Positions 17,872-26,110 of a stretch of DNA of 64,000 bases are shown here, piece after piece. The stretch is from Acidobacteriota bacterium. Lineage in GTDB: Bacteria > Acidobacteriota > Vicinamibacteria > Vicinamibacterales > UBA2999. A program made the translations under genes and the position numbers. The stretch spans positions 124,001 through 188,000 of the forward strand of contig VFZN01000004.1 of the NCBI GenBank assembly GCA_016871195.1. The letters run 5' to 3'. The notes under the pieces are model-generated. The model saw only the letters and a program-made list of their open reading frames with translations, did not search any database and was not told where the DNA came from. Within the stretch, counting starts at the first letter, position 1; each line of letters opens with the position of its first letter.

Positions 17872-18059
17872 GGCAGACTCGACTCCTTGGATGACGGAGA
17901 GGTCCGTCGATCCGCATCATATCCCCGCACCGCGTCGAGGAAGGTGAACTTGGGTTGCTCGATCGCGGCACGCCACCCTGGCAGTGCCAGCCACGCGCCC
18001 GCGAAGGCCAGCACCAGCGCGACCGAACCCCACACGATGAGGTCACTGAGGGTGTTCAC
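17868..18059 (-). CDS. Small single-span membrane protein of the cbb3-type operon (CcoQ-like position)
   Basis: A 63-aa protein starting at GTG 18059, one base after the stop of the CcoO-fusion gene. Its stop overlaps the start of the diheme cytochrome gene. Residues 4-26 (SDLIVWGSVALVLAFAGAWLA) form one membrane helix, and a polar tail follows (WRAAIEQPKFTFLDAVRGYD). Its place in the operon and its topology match small accessory subunits of cbb3 oxidases such as CcoQ, though sequence similarity is not evident to me. Tight coupling on both sides argues strongly that it is real. Confidence 0.7.
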   Translation of the reverse strand: MNTLSDLIVWGSVALVLAFAGAWLALPGWRAAIEQPKFTFLDAVRGYDADRRTSPSSKESSLP

Positions 18060-18060
18060 G

Positions 18061-19308
18061 TTACTTCCGCAGATGACCGGGCAGCGACGGCGTGTAGAGA
18101 CTGCGCACGTAATGTGCCGTGGCCAGGATCTCGGCACTCGTGAGACGCGAGGTCCACGGGGCCATGGGCGAGCCGGGTATGCCTTCGCGCAGCACCCGCA
18201 CGGCTTCCGACAGGCTCAGCTGCTGCTGTGTGAAGTTGGCCGGCACCATGGGCAGGGCATCGGCGGCGGTGCCATCCCCCCGGCCGTCGGTGCCGTGGCA
18301 CTGCGCGCAGTTGGCGGCGTAGACCTCACGGCCCTGCGCCAGCAGCGCCTCGGAGGGCGCCGGCTCGACGCGGGTGACCGACAGGGCCTGCACGGCCTGG
18401 GCCAGGGCTCCGAGGTCGTCAGGCGACAGGTCGCGCCACGCGGGCATGGCAGCACCGGTCACGCCGTTCCAGAGCGCCGACGCGAGGCGGGCGTTCGAGT
18501 AATCGTGCTGCGACAGATTCTTCGGGGCCGGGCGCAGGTGGCTCGCCGCCGGGCCATTGCCCTGGCCCTCGGGACCGTGGCAGGTAGCGCAGTGGCGGGC
18601 AAAGAGGGCCTGTCCCCGCGGCAGGGCCGCGGCATCAATCGGCAGGGCCGGAGCCTCGCCGTGCCTGATGGCGCGCGCCGGATGGTTGTTGAGCCGCCCC
18701 TCGAAGGCCATGGCCATCAGCGGGTCGTCGTCGCAGTCGCAGCCCTCTCTGGCGCGGGCCTCGCCTTCGGGACCAGCGACTTCGCGCGCACGACCGAGGC
18801 TGTCGAGATAGGCCACGAGGTCACGCGCCTCCTGGGTGGGCCGGTCGGGTGCGCCGTCGAAGAGCCAGGGATAGGCCGGCATCACCGACTCGCGGACGAC
18901 ATCGCGCGGAGCGTAGAGGTGCGCGTACTGCCAGTCGAGGCTGCGCGTGCCACCGGCCCGGCTGAGGTCAGGCCCGATGCGACGGGTGCCGAGCATGTGC
19001 GGCGTATCAAACTGGGTTTCCCACGCCAGGGTCGGGGCTCCGAACCGTCGGGTATCGGCTGCGGTGAAGCGCACCTGCTGCGAGTGGCAGTATGAACAGC
19101 CCTCGCGGGCGTAGACAAGGCGACCGCGCGATTCGCTGACCGACGGGCGCAGCGGCACCTCAGGCGCCATGCGCGTCGTCTGGTCGCGGAGCATCTGCGT
19201 CGGCCACACCCCGAGCAGCCCCACTGACGTGACGAAAAACAGCACGCCGGCCACACAGGCCACCACATAGGCCATGCGCAGCGCGCGTGTCGACGTCGGG
19301 GCGCTCAT
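18061..19308 (-). CDS. Fused cbb3-type oxidase subunit II (CcoO) and dicytochrome c protein
   Basis: A 415-aa protein. Residues 10-35 form a membrane anchor. Residues 55-170 are a CcoO/FixO domain (EGCSYCHSQQVR with heme Cys71/Cys74/His75, then MLGTRRIGPDLSRAGG and a conserved YPWLFDG). Two further cytochrome c domains follow, with Cys240/Cys243/His244 (HCATCH) and Cys334/Cys337/His338 (NCAQCH), taking the place of a diheme CcoP. It would bring electrons to the heme-copper subunit encoded just upstream, with which it overlaps by ATGA. A linker with the odd run REGCDCDDDP joins the domains. Separate ccoO and ccoP genes are the usual arrangement, so the fusion is notable. Confidence 0.9.
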   Translation of the reverse strand: MSAPTSTRALRMAYVVACVAGVLFFVTSVGLLGVWPTQMLRDQTTRMAPEVPLRPSVSESRGRLVYAREGCSYCHSQQVRFTAADTRRFGAPTLAWETQFDTPHMLGTRRIGPDLSRAGGTRSLDWQYAHLYAPRDVVRESVMPAYPWLFDGAPDRPTQEARDLVAYLDSLGRAREVAGPEGEARAREGCDCDDDPLMAMAFEGRLNNHPARAIRHGEAPALPIDAAALPRGQALFARHCATCHGPEGQGNGPAASHLRPAPKNLSQHDYSNARLASALWNGVTGAAMPAWRDLSPDDLGALAQAVQALSVTRVEPAPSEALLAQGREVYAANCAQCHGTDGRGDGTAADALPMVPANFTQQQLSLSEAVRVLREGIPGSPMAPWTSRLTSAEILATAHYVRSLYTPSLPGHLRK

Positions 19309-20726
19309 GTGTGGTCTCCCGCAAGACTCGGCGCCAGATGCGTGCGCGACTGTGCCACCGGGTCACCGCCCTCGGGGCGGACCGACAGCCCGCCTCCGCG
19401 GGGGCCTGTCGTCAGGCCAGCCAGCAGCAGAATGAAGCCACCGCTCAGCAGACCGCCGATGTGCGTGCGTGCGGCCCAGTACTTCCGCGAGGCTGCCACA
19501 GAATCCATCCACGGCGCGCCGTCGAGCCAGAGCTGTCCCTGCACGAGGCCCGCGAGGGTGAGGTCGGCGACCATCAGCACCAGGCCGATGGTCATGAGCC
19601 AGTAGGCCCACGACAGGGCCCCGGCGTGGTACCGCGCCTCGGGCATCCGCTGCCACGCGTGAATCAGGCCGCCGGCGGCCGCAAAGCTGGCGAAGCCGAG
19701 CATGGCCATGTGGGAATGCGCGATGACCCAGTCGGTGAAGTGCACGCGCTGGTTGAGCGACATCTGTGCCTGCACCGAACCCTGCAGGCTCACGATCAGA
19801 TAGAACACGATGCCGGTGCTGACAAAGCGCAGGGCCGGGTCGCGCGGCAGCCAGCCGGCTCCGCGCAGCGACAGTAGCAGATTCGTGACGACGAGCACGA
19901 CGCTGACCCCGAGCAGGGCCGACGTGATGATTGCGGTCAGCTGCGCCGACATCGGAATCACCGAGAACACGTAGTGATGCGTGCCGTTCAGCGGATAGAG
20001 GAAGAACAGCAGCCAGAAGCCCAGCATCGACAGGAAGTGGCTGAAGATGGGGCGGCCCGTCGACGCGGGAATGACGAAGTACATCGTTGACAGCGCCAGC
20101 GGCGTGACAAAGAGGCCAACGGCGTCGTGAATCCACAGCCCGCTGAAGGCGGCCCCGGCGGCGCCGGCCACGACCTCGGGCACGACATTGCCCATCGGAT
20201 AGCTCAGCAGCGTGAATACCAGGCCGCCGATGATGTACCAGCTCGAGATGTACATCGACTCGACGCCGCGGCGGAAAAACCCGGGAAGAAACTGGACGCC
20301 CATGCCGACCAGCACGAGGGCGACCATGACGTCGACCATCAGGGGAAACTCGGCCCACTCGAGGGGCTGGCTGACGCCGGCGAGCACGAGCACCCAGCCG
20401 GGCACCATGACGCCGAAGTTCCAGAGTGCGCACAGCCAGATGCCGAGGCGTTCGCTCGTCACCGGACGCCCGGTGAGAATCGGCACCGCATGGTAGAGAA
20501 ACGCGAAAAAGGCGTTGGCGAGCCAGCCCAGCATGATGCCCTGTGTGTGGGCATAGCGGATGCGGCCCCAGCCGAGCGAGGGGGTGCCGGCGCCGAAGTC
20601 GGGCGACTGCAGCTGGAACGCCGCCACCAGTCCGAAGCTCACCGAGATGAGCAGCGTGACCAGGGCGGCGATTCCATGAGCGCGGACGAGGCCGCGGGCA
20701 ACTGTCGGAGCAGGGGCCGTCGTCAC
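19305..20726 (-). CDS. cbb3-type cytochrome c oxidase subunit I (CcoN-like)
   Basis: A 473-aa heme-copper oxidase core with about 12 membrane helices. Ligand candidates are the low-spin heme His in RYAHTQGIMLGW, the CuB histidines in GLWIHDAVGLFVTPL and NGTHHYVF, and the heme pair in VIAHSHMAMLGF. The overall pattern and the CcoO domain encoded next make this the C-family (cbb3) rather than an A-type oxidase. It would reduce oxygen at the expense of c-type cytochromes, with high oxygen affinity as is usual for the family. A NorB-like role is less likely because the neighbour is CcoO. It lies 13 bases downstream of the duplicated-domain gene, in one unit. Confidence 0.88.
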   Translation of the reverse strand: MTTAPAPTVARGLVRAHGIAALVTLLISVSFGLVAAFQLQSPDFGAGTPSLGWGRIRYAHTQGIMLGWLANAFFAFLYHAVPILTGRPVTSERLGIWLCALWNFGVMVPGWVLVLAGVSQPLEWAEFPLMVDVMVALVLVGMGVQFLPGFFRRGVESMYISSWYIIGGLVFTLLSYPMGNVVPEVVAGAAGAAFSGLWIHDAVGLFVTPLALSTMYFVIPASTGRPIFSHFLSMLGFWLLFFLYPLNGTHHYVFSVIPMSAQLTAIITSALLGVSVVLVVTNLLLSLRGAGWLPRDPALRFVSTGIVFYLIVSLQGSVQAQMSLNQRVHFTDWVIAHSHMAMLGFASFAAAGGLIHAWQRMPEARYHAGALSWAYWLMTIGLVLMVADLTLAGLVQGQLWLDGAPWMDSVAASRKYWAARTHIGGLLSGGFILLLAGLTTGPRGGGLSVRPEGGDPVAQSRTHLAPSLAGDHT

Positions 20727-20739
20727 AGAGGGGGCAGTG

Positions 20740-21828
20740 TTACTTGTTGATCGGAATCATGATGTGCGCGCCGGGCGTGCCGGGCAGCATCAGCCAGGGC
20801 GTGCCGCGCATCTCCAACGCTTCCTCGCGCTGGCTGGCGGTCGACACCCCGATCGTCTCGGGCGTGGCCCCGGGCACCGACAGCACCCACAGCAGCTGGA
20901 TGCGGTCGCGCTTGCCGTAGAGGCGATACGACATCGTGCCGAACGGTGTTGGCTTGATGGTGCCGTTCTTGGTGGCCTCGGCGACGGCGGCGGTGATCTC
21001 GGCTTCGGTCTTCTTCTGCGCCGTCAGCTTTGCCGTCAGATCACGACGGGCCGCGGAGACCTTGTTGTAGCACCAGGTGAAGCCGTCGGCCAGGCGGGGC
21101 ATGCACTCGATGGCGTTGGTCCCGGGACGCAGCACGCGGCGATCGCCGTTGGCGTCGTACTCGTAGACGGTGGCGCCGGCTTTCAGATCGTCGGGCAGCG
21201 GCAGCGTGGCCTGCGTGATCTTGTCGGTCGCCTCGTCCGTGATGGTCGAGTCTTTCGGCGCCGGGTTGATCGGAATCATGATGTGCGAGCCGGGCGTGCC
21301 GGGCAGCATCATCCACGGGAGGCCCTTCCCCTCGAGAGCATTGGTGCGCTGGCTTACCGTCGAGACGCCGACGGATTCCGGGGTCGCGTTGGGCAGCGAC
21401 ATCACCCACAGGTCCTGAATGCGGTCACGCTTGTCGTACTGGCGATACGACATCATGCCCTGCGGCGACGGCGGAATCGTGCCGGCCTTCACTGCCGCCG
21501 CCATGGCGGCCGAGATTTCGGCCTCGGTCTTCTTCTGGGCCGTCAGCCTGGCCTCGAGGTCGCGGCGGGGAGCCTGCGAGTTGTGATAGCAGCGGGCGAA
21601 GCCGTCGACGCTGCTCCGCACGTGACATTCCGCCCAGTTGGTGCCCTTGCGCAGCACCTGGCGGTTGCCCTCGGCGTCGTAGGCCACGACGGTCGCGTTA
21701 TCACGCATGTCCGGCGGAAGAATCTTCACCGCATCCGCAATGCGCGGATCGGCGGCACCGGTCTGGGCCGCCACGGACAGCGGCACCAGCACGAGGGCGG
21801 TGGACAGCAGGCGAATCATTCGAGCCAT
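20740..21828 (-). CDS. Secreted protein with two tandem copies of an unknown domain
   Basis: A 362-aa protein with a signal peptide (MARMIRLLSTALVLVPLSVAAQ). Two clearly homologous halves of about 165 residues follow. Each runs from an AT-V-x-Y-D-A-x-G-x-R-x-V-L-R-x-GTN block, through RRDL-x-A-x-LTAQKKTEAEI and an SYR-x-Y-x-KRDRIQ-LWV block, to LPGTPG-H-IMIPIN at the end. Each copy has a Cys pair (AECH...ARCY; IECM...TWCY). ATG 21828 has GAAAGG 9 bases upstream; the longer open frame back to 22167 only reads over the DsrE-like gene. I do not recognise the domain. Its place between a DsrE-like protein and the oxidase suggests a periplasmic accessory role. Confidence 0.8.
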   Translation of the reverse strand: MARMIRLLSTALVLVPLSVAAQTGAADPRIADAVKILPPDMRDNATVVAYDAEGNRQVLRKGTNWAECHVRSSVDGFARCYHNSQAPRRDLEARLTAQKKTEAEISAAMAAAVKAGTIPPSPQGMMSYRQYDKRDRIQDLWVMSLPNATPESVGVSTVSQRTNALEGKGLPWMMLPGTPGSHIMIPINPAPKDSTITDEATDKITQATLPLPDDLKAGATVYEYDANGDRRVLRPGTNAIECMPRLADGFTWCYNKVSAARRDLTAKLTAQKKTEAEITAAVAEATKNGTIKPTPFGTMSYRLYGKRDRIQLLWVLSVPGATPETIGVSTASQREEALEMRGTPWLMLPGTPGAHIMIPINK

Positions 21829-21863
21829 GGAACAGTACCTTTCACTCTCTGGAAGTCGTGCGT

Positions 21864-22502
21864 TTACCCGACAAACAGGAGGCGGAACCCGCGCTCCTGC
21901 GCGTGCAGCACCCCGACCACGCCAGCGGCCACGAGCCGCGAACTGGGCAGCAGGTTCGGGACCATTTCGTTCTTGAGCAGCGCATCCGCGTCGCCACCCT
22001 GGCCCGCGAGGCGCCCGGCGATCCCGCGGCTGGCGGTGCCGCACACAATGAACTGCACGCCGCGCTTGGCGAGGCCCGACAGCTGCATGCGCTCGCCCGA
22101 GTTGTAGGGATTCCCGGTCGGGGTCGGCTCGACCTTCGGGGCCAGCATCTTGCCGTACTTGGCCCACACAGCGTCGCCGTAGCCGTAGGCGGTTGCCGAG
22201 TGGCGCAGGCAGATCATGATGGCCATGTCGGCGTCTTCGATGCCGTAGCCGTTCTTGCTGCCGGTGTAGAGGTTGCCCGCAAAGCGGATGGCGTCGGGCA
22301 GACCCTCGGGCGAGGTGACGTCGAGGATGACGCGGTGCTTGCCCGGCATGGTGCTCATCCAGTCATCCGTCGGGTGCAGCATCGGCTGGAACGGTGCCGC
22401 GCCCCCCTGGGCGGCCGTCGCGGTGCCGCCAAAGGCAGCGGCCGTGGCCACTGCGCCCAGTCCGGTCATGACGTTACGACGCCCGGTGATTCGCTTCGAC
22501 AT
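21864..22502 (-). CDS. Tat-exported DsrE-like protein
   Basis: A 212-aa protein. It begins with a twin-arginine-type signal (TGRRNVMTGLGAVATAAAFGG), so it should be exported folded. The remainder resembles the DsrE/DsrF fold: HRVILDVTSPEGLPDAIRFAGNLY, DADMAIMICLRHSATAYGYGD, and LSGLAKRGVQFIVCGTASRGIA with a single well-placed cysteine in the C-x-T element. DsrE-like proteins bind or transfer sulfur through such a cysteine. ATG 22502 is preferred over the longer frame because GAGGG lies upstream and the signal peptide starts there. It is the first gene of the six-gene leftward unit. Confidence 0.72.
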   Translation of the reverse strand: MSKRITGRRNVMTGLGAVATAAAFGGTATAAQGGAAPFQPMLHPTDDWMSTMPGKHRVILDVTSPEGLPDAIRFAGNLYTGSKNGYGIEDADMAIMICLRHSATAYGYGDAVWAKYGKMLAPKVEPTPTGNPYNSGERMQLSGLAKRGVQFIVCGTASRGIAGRLAGQGGDADALLKNEMVPNLLPSSRLVAAGVVGVLHAQERGFRLLFVG

Positions 22503-22533
22503 AGTCTGCTGTCCCTCTGCAAGTGAAATCGGA

Positions 22534-22561
22534 GGCACCCCGGGGTGCCGCACCGATTATA
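22534..22561 (-). promoter_or_regulatory. Putative -10 box and palindromic operator of the dsrE/cbb3 operon
   Basis: On the minus strand a perfect TATAAT occupies 22561-22556. Just downstream lies a perfect 16-bp palindrome, GGCACCCCGGGGTGCC (22534-22549), placed over the expected transcription start. No good -35 box is visible, so an activator may be needed. A palindrome at this position is typical of a repressor site or a 5' hairpin. Confidence 0.5.
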
Positions 22562-22594
22562 TGCCTGTCGCGTGTGCCATCATAGGGGCCGCCG

Positions 22595-23485
22595 ATGGCC
22601 CTCGACGCCCTCGAATCTGAAGCCATCCACATCTTCCGGGAAGCCGTGGCGGCCGCCCGCAATCCGGTCCTCATGTACTCGGTGGGGAAGGATTCGTCGG
22701 TGCTGCTGCACCTCGCGCGGAAGGCCTTCCACCCGGGGCCCCTGCCGTTCCCGCTGCTGCACATCGACACGACCTTCAAGTTCCGTGACATGTATGCGCA
22801 CCGCGCCCGCATGGTTACCGAAACCGGGGCCCGTGTCATTGCACACACCAATCAGGCCGGTATTGCGGCCGGGCTGTCGCCCTTCGTCCACGGCTCGAGC
22901 CACTGGACCGACGTGATGAAGACCGAGGCCCTCAAGCAGGCCCTCGATGCCCACGCCTTCGATATCGCGATCGGCGGGGCACGCCGCGACGAAGAGGCGT
23001 CACGGGCCAAGGAACGCGTCTGCTCGTTCCGCGCAGCCGGGCACCGCTGGGACCCGAAGCGCCAGCGGCCCGAGCTGTGGGACCTCTACAACCTCCGCAT
23101 GCACGACGACGAAAGCGTGCGGGTATTCCCGATCTCGAACTGGACCGAGCTCGACATCTGGCGCTACATCGAGCGCGAGCAGATTTCGGTCGTGCCGCTC
23201 TACTTCGCCGCCCTTCGACCGGTCGTGAGACGCAGTGGCACGTGGATCATGGTCGACGATGACCGGCTGCCGCTTGAGCCGGGCGAGGTGCCCGAGCAGC
23301 GACTGGTACGGTTCCGCACACTGGGCTGCTATCCCCTGAGTGGCGCCATCGAGAGCCCGGCCGCCACGGTGGCCGACATCATCGCCGAAACCGCAGCGGC
23401 CGCGGCGTCGGAACGTCAGGGGCGCCTCATCGATTCCGACCAGCCGGCCTCGATGGAGAAGAAGAAGCGCGAGGGGTATTTCTGA
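22595..23485 (+). CDS. cysD: Sulfate adenylyltransferase subunit 2
   Basis: A 296-aa protein, normal length for CysD. The PP-loop [10 protein letters not shown] (residues 29-38) of the adenylyl-transferring fold is present. [32 protein letters not shown] and [15 protein letters not shown] are strongly conserved CysD blocks. With CysN it forms ATP sulfurylase, which makes adenylylsulfate from sulfate and ATP. The stop overlaps the start of cysNC by one base (TGATG). It diverges from the dsrE/cbb3 operon. Confidence 0.97.
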   Translation: MALDALESEAIHIFREAVAAARNPVLMYSVGKDSSVLLHLARKAFHPGPLPFPLLHIDTTFKFRDMYAHRARMVTETGARVIAHTNQAGIAAGLSPFVHGSSHWTDVMKTEALKQALDAHAFDIAIGGARRDEEASRAKERVCSFRAAGHRWDPKRQRPELWDLYNLRMHDDESVRVFPISNWTELDIWRYIEREQISVVPLYFAALRPVVRRSGTWIMVDDDRLPLEPGEVPEQRLVRFRTLGCYPLSGAIESPAATVADIIAETAAAAASERQGRLIDSDQPASMEKKKREGYF

Positions 23486-25308
23486 TGCCCGACCTGCTGC
23501 GCCTGCTGACCTGCGGCAGTGTCGACGACGGCAAGTCGACGCTGCTCGGGCGGATGCTGTACGAGACGCGCTCGATCTTCGAGGACCAGCTGTCGGCCCT
23601 CGAACGCGACACGCGCCGCTACGGCACACAGGGCGAGCGCCTCGACCTGGCCCTGCTCGTCGATGGCCTGCAGGCCGAGCGCGAGCAGGGCATCACGATC
23701 GATGTGGCCTATCGGTTCTTCTCAACCGCGCGCCGGCGCTTCATCGTGGCCGACACCCCGGGGCACGAGCAGTACACCCGCAACATGACCACCGGGGCAT
23801 CGACGGCCGACCTCGCCATCATCCTGGTCGATGCACGCAAGGGCCTGCTGACCCAGACCCGCCGGCACACGCGCATCGTCGCGATGATGGGCATCAGGCA
23901 CGTGGTGCTGGCGGTCAACAAGATGGATCTGGTTGGCTACGACCAGGGGGTGTTCGACGCGATTGCCCGGGAATATGCCGAATGGGCTACGCCGTGCGGG
24001 TTCGCGGAGGTGGTGGCCCTGCCGCTGTCGGCCCTCGAGGGTGACGGGGTGGTCGAGCCGAGTCCGCACATGCCGTGGTTCACCGGTCCAACGCTGCTCG
24101 GGCATCTGGAAGCGGTTGATGTCTCGGCCACCGCAGACACCGGTCCGCTGCGCCTGCCGGTGCAGATGGTGCTGCGGCCCGATGCCGACTTCCGGGGCTT
24201 TGCCGGGCGCGTGGCGGCGGGTGTGCTGCGGCCAGGGGATCCGATCACGGTGCTGCCGTCAGGAGTCGAGGCCACCGTGCGCGCCCTGCCGGCGTTCGGT
24301 GGGGATCGGGCCGAGGCCCGGACGGGTGACTCGGTGCTGGTGCAGCTCGACCGCGAGGTCGATGTCAGCCGCGGTGACGTGCTGACGACGGCGGGGGCCC
24401 CGACCGGCGTGGCCGATCAGTTCGAGGCGCGGGTGCTGTGGCTGGGGCATGCCGATCTCGTGGCCGGGCGCCGCTATCTGTTCAAGCTGCACACCCGCGA
24501 AGCACGCGCGACGATCACCGCCATCCGGCACCGTGTTGATCTCAACACCGGCGCGGCCCTCTCGGCGCAGCATCTGGCGCTGAATGACATCGGTGTCGTG
24601 ACCCTGTCGGTCAGTCAGCCGATGCCCTTCGAGCCCTACAGCACCAACCGCACCATGGGCGGGGGGGTGCTGATCGACCCAGTCACGTTCGACACCGTCG
24701 GCGCTGTGCTCATCGACTTTGCACTGCGACGCAGCGGCAATCTGCACTGGCATCCGTCACCGATCACCCGTGATGACCGCCGCGCCCTGATGCAGCAGCG
24801 AGCGTGCTGCGTGTGGTTCACCGGCCTGTCGGGCAGCGGCAAGTCGACCATTGCCCATGCCCTCGAGCAGCGGCTGCACGCCGACGGCCGGTTCACCTAT
24901 GTGCTGGATGGCGACAACGTCCGCCACGGGCTCAACCGCGATCTCGGCTTCACGGAAGCGGCCCGCGTCGAGAACATCCGTCGCGTGGCCGAGGTGGCGC
25001 GACTGATGGTCGATGCGGGGCTCGTGGTGATCGTGGCGTTCATCTCACCGTTCCGCGCCGACCGCGCGATGGCGCGGTCGCTGTTTGCCGACGGTGAGTT
25101 CGTGGAGGTATTCGTCGACACGCCGCTCGACGAATGCGAGCGGCGCGATCCGAAGGGCCTGTATCAGAAGGCCCGGGCGGGCACGCTGCCGAACTTCACC
25201 GGCATCGACAGTCCCTACGAGGCGCCCGAGGCTCCCGAGATCAGGCTCGAGACCACGGCCATGGCGGTGGACGCGTGCGTCGACTGCGTGCGCACACGGC
25301 TGCCCTGA
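23485..25308 (+). CDS. cysNC: Bifunctional sulfate adenylyltransferase subunit 1 / adenylylsulfate kinase
   Basis: A 607-aa fusion. The N-terminal CysN GTPase shows G1 [13 protein letters not shown] (residues 10-22), the [13 protein letters not shown] switch, [12 protein letters not shown] and NKMD. Beta-barrel domains follow to about residue 430. The C-terminal APS kinase has the P-loop [11 protein letters not shown] at about residues 446-456, then [16 protein letters not shown] and the FISPFRADR and [10 protein letters not shown] segments. Together with CysD it turns sulfate into PAPS. No cysH or cysI lies in this window, so the PAPS may serve sulfotransfer, assimilation or both. CysNC fusions are known in many bacteria. 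Confidence 0.97.
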   Translation: MPDLLRLLTCGSVDDGKSTLLGRMLYETRSIFEDQLSALERDTRRYGTQGERLDLALLVDGLQAEREQGITIDVAYRFFSTARRRFIVADTPGHEQYTRNMTTGASTADLAIILVDARKGLLTQTRRHTRIVAMMGIRHVVLAVNKMDLVGYDQGVFDAIAREYAEWATPCGFAEVVALPLSALEGDGVVEPSPHMPWFTGPTLLGHLEAVDVSATADTGPLRLPVQMVLRPDADFRGFAGRVAAGVLRPGDPITVLPSGVEATVRALPAFGGDRAEARTGDSVLVQLDREVDVSRGDVLTTAGAPTGVADQFEARVLWLGHADLVAGRRYLFKLHTREARATITAIRHRVDLNTGAALSAQHLALNDIGVVTLSVSQPMPFEPYSTNRTMGGGVLIDPVTFDTVGAVLIDFALRRSGNLHWHPSPITRDDRRALMQQRACCVWFTGLSGSGKSTIAHALEQRLHADGRFTYVLDGDNVRHGLNRDLGFTEAARVENIRRVAEVARLMVDAGLVVIVAFISPFRADRAMARSLFADGEFVEVFVDTPLDECERRDPKGLYQKARAGTLPNFTGIDSPYEAPEAPEIRLETTAMAVDACVDCVRTRLP

Positions 25309-25318
25309 CCTCCGTCCC

Positions 25319-26098
25319 ATGGATCCCCTGCGCGTGCTCGCCGGCGCACTGACCGGCTTTGTGGTGGGCATGACCGGGGTCGGCGGCGGCGCCCTCATGA
25401 CACCGCTCCTGCTGCTCGTGTTCGGAACGGCGCCAATGACGGCCGTCGGCACCGACCTGTGGTTTGCGGCGCTGACCAAGGCGGCCGTGTCGTGGAGGCA
25501 GCACCGGGCCTGCCTCATCGACTGGCCGGTGGTGCAGGCCCTGTGGACGGGCAGTCTGCCGGCATCGCTCGTCACGGTATGGGCCATGGCCGCACGGGCA
25601 CCAGACCCTGCGACGGTCGCCATGATCAGGGGAGCGGTGGGTGTGGCCGTGATGCTGACGGCGGCCAGCCTGCTCTGGCCGCGCAGGCACACGTCTCTGG
25701 ACACCGAGCCCTCGACGGCGGTGCTGTCGGGGAAGACCAGGGCGCTGACGATCGTGGCGGGCGCAGGGCTCGGTGTGATGGTGACGCTGACGTCGGTCGG
25801 AGCCGGCGCGCTCGGGGCAGTGGTGCTGAGCCGCCTCTACGCGACGCGGCTCTCACCGCTGCGGTTGGTGGCCACCGACATCGCGCATGCGATTCCCCTG
25901 GCGCTGTGCGCCGGCGTCGGTCATCTCGCATTCAGTGCTGTCGATCTGTGGCTGCTGCGCGACCTGCTGGTCGGCTCGGTGCCTGCCGCGCTGCTCGGTG
26001 CGGCACTGGCGAGTCACGTGCCCCAGCCCCTGCTTCGGCGCCTGCTGGGCGGCATGCTGTTCGTCGTGAGCGCGCTGCTGCTGCAGTCGCTGCGGTAG
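25319..26098 (+). CDS. TauE/SafE-family membrane transporter (sulfite exporter-like)
   Basis: A 259-aa inner-membrane protein with about seven to eight hydrophobic helices. The TauE signature is present in both halves: TGFVVGMTGVGGGALMTPLLL at residues 14-34 and GAGLGVMVTLTSVGAGALGAVVLSRLY near residue 155. ATG 25319 lies 10 bases after cysNC, and the longer open frame only reads through cysNC. Members export sulfite, sulfoacetate or related small anions, or are unassigned. The position after cysDNC favours an organosulfur or sulfite role, by inference. Confidence 0.88.
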   Translation: MDPLRVLAGALTGFVVGMTGVGGGALMTPLLLLVFGTAPMTAVGTDLWFAALTKAAVSWRQHRACLIDWPVVQALWTGSLPASLVTVWAMAARAPDPATVAMIRGAVGVAVMLTAASLLWPRRHTSLDTEPSTAVLSGKTRALTIVAGAGLGVMVTLTSVGAGALGAVVLSRLYATRLSPLRLVATDIAHAIPLALCAGVGHLAFSAVDLWLLRDLLVGSVPAALLGAALASHVPQPLLRRLLGGMLFVVSALLLQSLR

Positions 26099-26110
26099 CC
26101 CCGCGCGCGC

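Noticed and set aside
16882-19095. A 737-codon plus-strand open frame opposite the cytochrome genes
   Set aside because: It is antisense to three well-supported heme protein genes, has no ribosome-binding site or recognisable motif, and has the composition expected of a high-GC shadow frame.
19305-20726. Nitric oxide reductase (NorB) instead of CcoN
   Set aside because: The next gene encodes a clear CcoO domain and the GTHHY element fits cbb3 oxidases; NorB would be followed or preceded by NorC.
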